Positions 13,676 through 19,592 of a DNA stretch of 19,592 bases are shown one piece after another. The position numbers and the translations under genes were made by a program. The stretch spans positions 1-19,592 of the forward strand of contig CADEGS010000061.1 in the NCBI GenBank assembly GCA_902826945.1, read 5' to 3'. Below the pieces are notes generated by a model, which saw nothing but the letters and a program-made list of their open reading frames with translations, had not been told where the DNA came from and ran no database searches. Each line of letters starts with the position of its first letter. The first letter of the stretch is position 1. Source of the DNA: an uncultured bacterium. Its GTDB lineage: Bacteria > Planctomycetota > UBA1135 > GCA-002686595.

Positions 13676-14950
13676 GTGGGGAGCGAGCACGCACTCGAGA
13701 CGCGCGGCCTGTCGAAGGCCTACCGCATCTACGCCGGCCCGATGAAGCGCATCGTCGAGGGCCTGACGCTGGGCCGCGTGCGCGGGCACCACGAGTTCTG
13801 GGCGCTGCGCGACGTGAACCTGAGCGTGAAGCCCGGCGGCTCGGTCGGCCTGTGCGGCGCGAACGGCGCGGGCAAGTCGACGCTGCTCAAGGTGCTGGCG
13901 GGCACGACCGCGCCGACGGCCGGCGGCTACCGCATCCGCGGGCGCGTGGCGAGCCTGCTCGAGCTCGGCGCCGGCTTCCACCTCGACTTCACCGGCCGCG
14001 CCAACATCGTGATGAACGGCGTCATGATGGGGCTCTCGCGCCAGGAGATCGCGGCGCGCATGGACGAGATCGTCGAGTTCGCCGAGCTCGGCCCCTACAT
14101 CGACGAGCCCGTGCGCACGTACTCGTCGGGGATGGGCCTGCGCCTGGGCTTCAGCGTGGCGGTCGCGGTGGACCCCGACGTGCTGATCATCGACGAGGTC
14201 TTCGCCGTCGGCGACATGTACTTCCAGAAGAAGTGCGTGGACAAGATCTACGACTTCAAGCGCCGCAACAAGACGATCCTGTTCTGCAGCCACAGCCTGT
14301 ACGACGTGCGCCAGCTGTGCGACGAGGCGCTGTGGATCGACAAGGGCCTGGTGATGGCCCAGGGCGACTCGGTGCACGTCACGAACGAGTACTCCGCGTT
14401 CCAGCGCCACCACATCCGCGAGGGGCGCGACGTGTTCGAGGAGTTCCCGCTCAGCCCCGAGGCGAAGACGCGCTCGGCGTCGGAGCTGCCCACGATCAGG
14501 GACGCGCGCATCTACCGCCTGGGCACCGACGAGGAGACGTACAAGATCGAGACCGGCGACTCGATCGAGTTCCGCGTGTGGTGGGCGAACCCGCGCCCGC
14601 ACGAGACGCCGATCCAGATCGGCGTCGGCTTCATGCGCCAGGACATGACCACCTGCGGCGGCATGAGCACGCAGTTCGACCGCATCCAGCTCTCCGGGCG
14701 CGAGGGCTGCCTGCGCCTCCAGGTGCCCGAGCTGCAGCTCCTCTCCGGCCAGTTCCTGGTGCCGGTCGTGCTGATGGACGAGCGCGGCGTGCACAAGTAC
14801 CAGGAGTACCTGCTGCCCGAGAACCTGACGATCCGCTCGCACACCTACGACGTGGGCCTGGTGCGCATGGCGCACAGCTGGGTGCAGACGCACGAGCCCG
14901 TGCCCGAGACGCGCGCGCCGGCCGCGCCTCCGGGGGTGCGCGCGCCGTGA
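13676..14950 (+). CDS. ABC transporter ATPase for polysaccharide export with C-terminal extension (Wzt-like)
   Basis: This is the ATPase partner of the preceding permease. The 424-residue product shows Walker A GANGAGKST (61-69), the signature YSSGM (149-153), Walker B VLIIDE (169-174), D-loop AVGD and the switch histidine in CSHSL (H206). The Wzt-specific N-terminal segment SKAYRIYAGPMKRIVE matches the family. Residues about 270-400 form an extra beta-rich domain like the Wzt carbohydrate-binding domain, which in known systems recognises the capped non-reducing end of the glycan before export (family knowledge). The final 20 residues are Pro/Ala-rich. Start is GTG 13676 with GAGG (13666-13669) 6 nt upstream. 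The end overlaps the next glycosyltransferase gene as GTGA. Having the extended domain suggests chain-end recognition, but no capping methyltransferase or kinase is seen nearby. Confidence 0.92.
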   Translation: MGSEHALETRGLSKAYRIYAGPMKRIVEGLTLGRVRGHHEFWALRDVNLSVKPGGSVGLCGANGAGKSTLLKVLAGTTAPTAGGYRIRGRVASLLELGAGFHLDFTGRANIVMNGVMMGLSRQEIAARMDEIVEFAELGPYIDEPVRTYSSGMGLRLGFSVAVAVDPDVLIIDEVFAVGDMYFQKKCVDKIYDFKRRNKTILFCSHSLYDVRQLCDEALWIDKGLVMAQGDSVHVTNEYSAFQRHHIREGRDVFEEFPLSPEAKTRSASELPTIRDARIYRLGTDEETYKIETGDSIEFRVWWANPRPHETPIQIGVGFMRQDMTTCGGMSTQFDRIQLSGREGCLRLQVPELQLLSGQFLVPVVLMDERGVHKYQEYLLPENLTIRSHTYDVGLVRMAHSWVQTHEPVPETRAPAAPPGVRAP

Positions 14951-16176
14951 GCGAGCGCCCGGCCCTGGCCGCCCTCGTCGTCAACTACAACACGGGGGTG
15001 TTCGCCGTCGGCTGCGTGCAGTCGCTGCTCGACGAGTGGCGGCGCATGGGGCGCGCGCGCGAGGAGCTCTCGGTCGTCGTCGTCGACAACGCCTCGCCGG
15101 TGGACCAGGAGCCGTGGCTCCAGCGCCTGGAGCGCATGGGCGCGCTCGTCGTGCGCCACGACGAGAACGCCGGGTACGCCAAGGGCATGAACCTGGCCTA
15201 CGCGCGCACCACGGGCCGGCCCGGGGACATGGTCGCCATCCTGAACCCCGACATCTACCTCCTGCCGGGGTCGGTCGAGCGGCTGATGGGCTACCTCGCC
15301 GAGCACCGCGAGTGCGGCGCGATCGACCCGCGCGCCTGCATGGACCCGCTGGGCGTGTTCCACCTGCCGCGCAACCTCCTGCCGACGGTCGCCGAGCACG
15401 TGCGCGTCTCGGTCGCGCAGCTGCACCCGGCGCTGACGCGCCTCTACTCGCGCCGGCGCGTGCGCTACGCGCTGCCGTGGTGGAGCGCCGAGGGCCCGAT
15501 CCTGACCGACATGCTCTCGGGCTGCTGCGTCTTCCTGCGCCGCAGCGTGGCCGACGAGCTGCCGAGCCTGATGGACGAGCGCTACCCGCTCTACTACGAG
15601 GACACCGACCTGTTCCGCACGCTGGCGGCGCGCGGCTACACGATCGTGCACCACGGCGGCGCGCGCATCCTGCACCACTGGTCGCGCTCGGCCGGCGTCG
15701 GCGGGCAGTTCGCCGACGAGCCGACGCGCCGCTACCACATCAGCCAGAAGGCCTACTTCGAGAAGTTCTCGGGCCCATTCGGGCGCCTGGTCGTGCGCGC
15801 CACGAACGCGCTGCTCGCGCGCTGGCCGCGCGCGAAGCTGGCGCGGCCGATGCTCCCGCTGGAGCCGCTCGGGCACCTGCACGAGCCGGTCGAGCTCTCC
15901 TTCGGGCGCCACGTCTCCTACCTGGTCGAGCTGGGCGTGGCCTCGACCTTCCTGCTCGCGGGCGGGATCCTGGGCGAGGGCGAGCGCTGGCGCTGCCCGC
16001 GCGAGGCCTGGGACTGGCTGCCAGAGATGCGCTTCTACCTGCGCGCGCTCGACCGCACGAGCGGCGAAGTCCTCGGCGCGTGGTGGTTCGACAAGGCCAC
16101 ACCCGGGCGCTTCGAGGCGCTGAGCGCCGAGGAGCTGGCCGGCCTGGGCGAGCGCGCCTGGGGGGTGGCGAGTTGA
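14947..16176 (+). CDS. GT2-family glycosyltransferase with extra C-terminal module
   Basis: A cytoplasmic sugar transferase, probably adding a residue to the glycan exported by the adjoining ABC transporter. The 409-residue product has the GT-A landmarks VVNYNTG (11-17), VVVDNAS (44-50), NAGYAKGMN (74-82), LNPDIYL (99-105, the nucleotide-sugar/metal site) and YYEDTDLF (216-223, the acceptor-side acidic motif). Together they resemble rhamnosyltransferase-type GT2 enzymes; the sugar cannot be told. Residues about 310-395, beginning HLHEPVELSFGRHVSYLVE, lie beyond the GT-A fold and look like a separate small domain I do not recognise. It starts at GTG 14947 overlapping the Wzt stop (GTGA). A 31-bp gap separates it from the GT4 gene. 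Confidence 0.88.
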   Translation: MSERPALAALVVNYNTGVFAVGCVQSLLDEWRRMGRAREELSVVVVDNASPVDQEPWLQRLERMGALVVRHDENAGYAKGMNLAYARTTGRPGDMVAILNPDIYLLPGSVERLMGYLAEHRECGAIDPRACMDPLGVFHLPRNLLPTVAEHVRVSVAQLHPALTRLYSRRRVRYALPWWSAEGPILTDMLSGCCVFLRRSVADELPSLMDERYPLYYEDTDLFRTLAARGYTIVHHGGARILHHWSRSAGVGGQFADEPTRRYHISQKAYFEKFSGPFGRLVVRATNALLARWPRAKLARPMLPLEPLGHLHEPVELSFGRHVSYLVELGVASTFLLAGGILGEGERWRCPREAWDWLPEMRFYLRALDRTSGEVLGAWWFDKATPGRFEALSAEELAGLGERAWGVAS

Positions 16177-16195
16177 GCGCGCGCGCGAGCGGCGC

Positions 16196-16200
16196 GGAGG
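16196..16200 (+). promoter_or_regulatory. Shine-Dalgarno site for the GT4 gene
   Basis: GGAGG sits 7 nt before GTG 16208 in the short gap after the GT2 stop. It fixes the GTG as the start of the GT4 glycosyltransferase. Confidence 0.6.
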
Positions 16201-16207
16201 GCGGGCG

Positions 16208-17461
16208 GTGAGGCTCGCGCTCGTCACGCAGCACTACCCGCCGCACTTCGAGGGCGGCACCGAGACCGTCGTGCGCGCGCAGGCGGCGGCCTTCGCGGCG
16301 CTCGGGCACGCGGTCACCGTCGTGGCCGGCAGCGACCGGCCGCACGCCGGCCGCGACGTCGAGGAGGCGCGCGTGGACGGGGTCGCGGTGCGGCTCCTGC
16401 CGCGCCTGGCGAGCGAGCCCTACGACCTGGCGCTCGAGCGCCCGCGCCTGCGCGCGCTCGTCCAGGACGCCGTGGCGGAGAGCGACCTCGTGCACCTGCA
16501 CCACTGGTCCACGCTCGACGCGCGCCTGGTGCGCACGCTCGCGCCCGAGCGGCCGGTGGCGGTCACGCTGCACGACCTGTTCGTCACCTGCCCGCGCTTC
16601 TTCCGCAGCCCCGAGCACGGCGTCCTGCGCTGCGGCGAGGGCGCCGACCTCGGGCCGTGCGCCGCGTGCGCGGGCCCCGACCTGCCGGGCCTCGCGCCGG
16701 CGGCGCTCGCGCGCGCGCTCGCCGAGCGCGCCGCGGGCTACGCGGCCGAGCTCGCCGCCGCGGCGCTGGTCGTCGCGCCCAGCGCCTCGCACCTGGCGCG
16801 CGTGCGCGCGCACGTGCCGCTCTCCGAGGGCCGCACGGCGGTCGTGCCGCACGGCCTGGCGCGCGACTTCGCGCGCGCCGGCGAGCCGCTCCCCTTCGGC
16901 CTGCAGGGCACGCTGCGCGTCGGCTTCCTCGGCCACCGCGCGCGCCTGAAGGGCGTGCTCGACCTGGTCGAGGCGCTCGTCGGCCTGGAGCCCGGGCCGC
17001 GCGCGCGCGTCGAGCTCGTGCTGCTCGGCGACGCGGTCGAGCCGGGGATCGACGAGCGCCTGCGCGCGCTCGCGGACGGGCGCCTGCGGCTCGTCTTCGC
17101 CGGCCCCTATGCGCTCGACGAGCTGCCCGCGCGCGTGCGCGAGGCCGGCGGCCTGCACCTCGTCGCGCAGCCCTCGCGCGCCTTCGAGAGCTACGGCCTG
17201 GTCGTGGACGAGGCGCTGGCGCTCGGCCTGCCGGCCTGGGTCTCCGACCGCGGCGCGCCGCGCGAGCGCGTGGGGGAGGCGGGCCTGGTGCTGCCCGCCG
17301 CCGACCCGGGCGCCTGGCGCGCGGCCTTCGCGCGCCTGCTGGCCGACCCCTCGCTGCTCGCGCGCCAGCGGAGCGCGCTGCCCGCGCACGTGCCGCGCGC
17401 GCGCGACGCCGCCGCCGAGCTCGCGCGCCGCTTCGGCGCCCTCGTGGAGCAGCGCGTGTGA
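16208..17461 (+). CDS. GT4-family glycosyltransferase (GT-B fold)
   Basis: A retaining sugar transferase in the glycan export operon. The 417-residue product opens VRLALVTQHYPPHFEGGTET (donor-side glycine loop at 16-18) and continues with the N-domain signature VTLHDLFVTCPRFF (119-132). It carries the GT4 C-domain block from VGFLGHRARLKGVLDLVEAL (238-257) to ESYGLVVDEALALGLPAW (327-344), which contains the E-x7-E pair E327/E335. Four cysteines (128, 142, 151, 154) form a cluster after the LHD motif, a feature of one GT4 subgroup and possibly a metal or structural site. It overlaps the next gene by GTGA. Sugar and acceptor are unknown. Confidence 0.9.
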   Translation: MRLALVTQHYPPHFEGGTETVVRAQAAAFAALGHAVTVVAGSDRPHAGRDVEEARVDGVAVRLLPRLASEPYDLALERPRLRALVQDAVAESDLVHLHHWSTLDARLVRTLAPERPVAVTLHDLFVTCPRFFRSPEHGVLRCGEGADLGPCAACAGPDLPGLAPAALARALAERAAGYAAELAAAALVVAPSASHLARVRAHVPLSEGRTAVVPHGLARDFARAGEPLPFGLQGTLRVGFLGHRARLKGVLDLVEALVGLEPGPRARVELVLLGDAVEPGIDERLRALADGRLRLVFAGPYALDELPARVREAGGLHLVAQPSRAFESYGLVVDEALALGLPAWVSDRGAPRERVGEAGLVLPAADPGAWRAAFARLLADPSLLARQRSALPAHVPRARDAAAELARRFGALVEQRV

Positions 17462-19131
17462 AGGCGCTCTACCCGCCCTTCGCCGCGCTCGCGAGCCTGC
17501 CCGCGCGCGTGCTCGTGCTCGCGCCGCACCCCGACGACGAGGTGATCGGCGTCGGCGGCGTGCTCGCCTTCCACGCGCGCCGCGGCGACCGGGTGCGCGT
17601 CGTGGTCGCCAGCGACGGCGCGGGCGGCGATCCCGCGGGCCTCGCGACCGACCTGGCGCGCGCGCGCCAGGAGGAGTCGCGCGCGGCGGCGCGCGCGCTC
17701 GGCTTCGCGACGCCCGACCTGGTCTTCCTCGGCCTGCCCGACGGCGGGCTGGGCGCCTGCGCGGAGTACGTGCCGCGCCTGCGCGCGGAGATCGAGGCCT
17801 TCGCGCCCGAGCTCGTCTACGCGCCCTCGCCGCAGGAGCTGCATGCCGACCACCGGGCCAGCGCGCGCGCGGCGTGCGCGGCGCTCGCCGGCGGGCCGCC
17901 GCGGCGCGTGCTCTTCTACGGCATCAACTCGCAGGTCACGGCCAACGTGCTCTTCGACACGACGCCCTTCGTGGGCGTCAAGGAGGCGGCGCTCCGCTGC
18001 TTCACGAGCCAGCTCGCCTACCACGACATGCCGAAGAAGGCGCAGTCGTTCGACCGCTCGCGCACGATGAACGTCGAGGACCCCGCCGTCGACCAGGTCG
18101 AGGGCTTCTGCGAGGTCGCGAGCGCGCGCCTGGGCGACTACGAGCGCGCGGTGGGGGGCCTGCTCGCGCTCGTGCAGGGCGCCGAGCCCAGCAGCGCCGC
18201 CGCGCGCGGCCTGCCCGAGACGACGGCCGTCGTCTCGACCTGGAACAAGCGCGAGGTCTTGCGCGAGAACCTCGACAGCCTGCGCGCGCAGACGCTGCCC
18301 TTCGCCGCCATCGTCGTGGTCGACAACGCCAGCCGCGACGGCACGGCCGAGCTCGTGGCGCGCGAGTACCCCGACGTGCGCCTGGTCGTCATGCCGCACT
18401 CGCGCTACGGGGCCTGCGAGACGTTCAACGTCGGCTTCGCCAGCGCCACGACGCCGCTGGTCGCGATCCTCGACGACGACATCACGCTGCCCCCGGACTG
18501 GCTCGAGCGCGCCACGGCGCGCCTGCTCTCCGAGCCCGACACGACGGCCGTCGTCTCGACCGAGGTGATCGAGCCCGGCATGCCCGAGTCGTACCTGCGC
18601 CGCTCGCGCGCGGCGGGCCTGCGCTACATGAGCACCTTCCGCGGCTGCGGCAGCCTGGCGCGCCGCGAGGCGCTGGCGCGCGCGGGCTTCTACGACGAGC
18701 GCCTGTTCATCTACGGCAACGAGCGCGACCTGACCTGCCGCCTGCTGAACCTCGGCTTCCGCGTGCTGCAGGACCCCTCGATCGAGACCTACCACAAGAC
18801 GCCGTTCGGCATCCAGATGGGCAAGCGCAGCCTCTACTACCACGCGCGCAACGCCTGGCTGACGATGCTGAAGCACGCGCCGCTCTCCGATCTGGCGCGC
18901 CTGCCGTTCCTGATCGTGAAGAAGGTGTTGCTGCGCGGCGAGCGGGCCGAGGCCGAGGGCGAGGTCACCGACGCGACCGGCACGATCGGCATCGGCCGCT
19001 CGCTGCGCGAGACGCCCGGCGCGTGGTGGGTGCTCTGCAAGGCGGCCGCGAGCGTCCTGTACAATCTGCCCTACTGCCTGCGGCACCGGCGCGTGGTGCG
19101 CGCCGAGGACTTCGAGCTGCCGCTCGGCTGA
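17458..19131 (+). CDS. Fusion of PIG-L/LmbE-type de-N-acetylase and GT2 glycosyltransferase
   Basis: The 557-residue product joins two enzymes. The N-terminal domain (about 1-235) has the PIG-L/LmbE motif APHPDDEVIG (H24, D26, D27), DLVFLGLPDGGL (87-98) and HADH (129-132). These are the zinc and general-base positions of GlcNAc-type de-N-acetylases, which remove acetyl from amino sugars. After a short linker (about 236-253) the GT-A domain has TAVVSTWNK (256-264), VVVDNASRDGTAELV (286-300), AILDDDITLP (336-345, the metal DxD site), FRGCGSLARREALARAGFYDERLF and IYGNERDLTCRLL (418-430). A C-terminal helical part (about 470-545) may associate with the membrane. GTG 17458 overlaps the GT4 stop (GTGA), with GGAG 8 nt upstream. 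No stop or frame change occurs between the halves in the sequence given. Domain identities are firm; the substrates and the reaction order are inferred. Confidence 0.9.
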   Translation: MKALYPPFAALASLPARVLVLAPHPDDEVIGVGGVLAFHARRGDRVRVVVASDGAGGDPAGLATDLARARQEESRAAARALGFATPDLVFLGLPDGGLGACAEYVPRLRAEIEAFAPELVYAPSPQELHADHRASARAACAALAGGPPRRVLFYGINSQVTANVLFDTTPFVGVKEAALRCFTSQLAYHDMPKKAQSFDRSRTMNVEDPAVDQVEGFCEVASARLGDYERAVGGLLALVQGAEPSSAAARGLPETTAVVSTWNKREVLRENLDSLRAQTLPFAAIVVVDNASRDGTAELVAREYPDVRLVVMPHSRYGACETFNVGFASATTPLVAILDDDITLPPDWLERATARLLSEPDTTAVVSTEVIEPGMPESYLRRSRAAGLRYMSTFRGCGSLARREALARAGFYDERLFIYGNERDLTCRLLNLGFRVLQDPSIETYHKTPFGIQMGKRSLYYHARNAWLTMLKHAPLSDLARLPFLIVKKVLLRGERAEAEGEVTDATGTIGIGRSLRETPGAWWVLCKAAASVLYNLPYCLRHRRVVRAEDFELPLG

Positions 19132-19170
19132 GCACCCGCTGCCTCCGCTCCACACGCCACCCGTGCCGCG

Positions 19171-19592
19171 ATGACGACGACCTGGTCGAGGATCCTCGGG
19201 CTCGGCGTGGCGCTGCCCTCGCGGCGCATCACGAACCAGGACCTGACGGCCTGGATGGACACGTCGGACGAGTGGATCCGCCAGCGCACCGGGATCGCCG
19301 AGCGCTACTGGGTCGAGTTCTCGACCGAGACCTCGGCCTCGGAGCTGGCGCGCGAGGCGAGCGAGCGCGCGATCGCGGACGCCGGCATCGCGCGCGAGGC
19401 GATCGACATGATCGTCTTCGCCACGCTCAGCCCCGACGCGGCCTACCCCGGCTCGGCCTGCTTCCTGCAGGGCAAGCTCGACCTGCCCGGCATCCCCGCG
19501 CTCGACATCCGCCAGCAGTGCACGGGCTGGATCTACGGCCTCTCGATCGCGGACCTGTACGTGCGCTCGGGCCAGTGCAAGAACGTGCTGCT
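19171..19592 (+). CDS. Beta-ketoacyl-ACP synthase III (FabH-like), 3' end beyond window
   Basis: FabH-type thiolase-fold enzymes condense acyl-CoA with malonyl-ACP to start fatty acid synthesis. The 140 visible residues show the family opening ILGLGVALPSRRITNQDL, the signature TSDEWIRQRTGI (31-42), and the catalytic cysteine at C117 in RQQCTGWIYGLSIAD (114-128). The remaining catalytic His and Asn lie beyond the window. The third part of the protein seen differs mildly from housekeeping FabH (QQCTGW rather than NAACSGF around the cysteine), so a specialised KAS III-like enzyme, for example for another lipid or long-chain condensation, is possible. It begins 39 bp after the fusion gene, with no visible Shine-Dalgarno, and may be in the same transcript. 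Confidence 0.88.
   Translation, partial: MTTTWSRILGLGVALPSRRITNQDLTAWMDTSDEWIRQRTGIAERYWVEFSTETSASELAREASERAIADAGIAREAIDMIVFATLSPDAAYPGSACFLQGKLDLPGIPALDIRQQCTGWIYGLSIADLYVRSGQCKNVL

Overview
The window is a very GC-rich (roughly three quarters G+C) bacterial chromosomal segment. Third codon positions in the real genes are almost all G or C. The best taxonomic clue is the 93-codon gene at 9561-9842. Its N-terminal half matches my memory of the short basic protein that serves as a signature of the Planctomycetes-Verrucomicrobia-Chlamydiae superphylum. The FG-GAP protein with DGTVK-type linkers, the CRTAC1-type protein and the abundance of TPR lipoproteins fit a planctomycete, so I read this as an uncultured or high-GC Planctomycetota chromosome. 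No mobile element, tRNA, rRNA or CRISPR array is visible.

Left third (1-8690): mostly minus-strand envelope or secreted proteins. A TPR lipoprotein with a secretin-like STN domain runs off the left edge. It is preceded by a 537-bp gene-free stretch holding a near-consensus sigma-70 promoter far upstream of its start. Next come a family 4 uracil-DNA glycosylase (minus) and, divergently, a TPR lipoprotein (plus). A convergent spacer with a GC stem-loop follows, then a secreted FG-GAP beta-propeller. Last is a translationally coupled pair (ATGA overlap) of a CRTAC1/ASPIC-UnbV lipoprotein and an exported TPR protein.

Middle (8706-12578): a plausible promoter drives a single-pass membrane protein with a SPOR-like C-terminus, followed by the PVC small basic protein. 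After a GC-rich spacer comes a tightly overlapped set: queE (7-deazaguanine pathway radical SAM enzyme), der (double-G-domain ribosome assembly GTPase) and a small lipoprotein, each joined by a GTGA overlap.

Right third (12706-19131): a polysaccharide synthesis and ABC export operon. It encodes a Wzm-type permease, a Wzt-type ATPase with a C-terminal extension, a GT2 glycosyltransferase with an extra C-terminal module, a GT4 glycosyltransferase, and an unusual fusion of a PIG-L/LmbE-type de-N-acetylase to a GT2 glycosyltransferase. Together they could build a surface glycan in the cytoplasm, trim an N-acetyl group and export the chain. A beta-ketoacyl-ACP synthase III gene (FabH-like) begins 39 bp later and runs off the right edge.

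The most notable items are the deacetylase-glycosyltransferase fusion within the export operon, the Lys/Ala-rich tail on the PVC signature protein, and the approximately 460-nt putative leader before the STN-domain lipoprotein.
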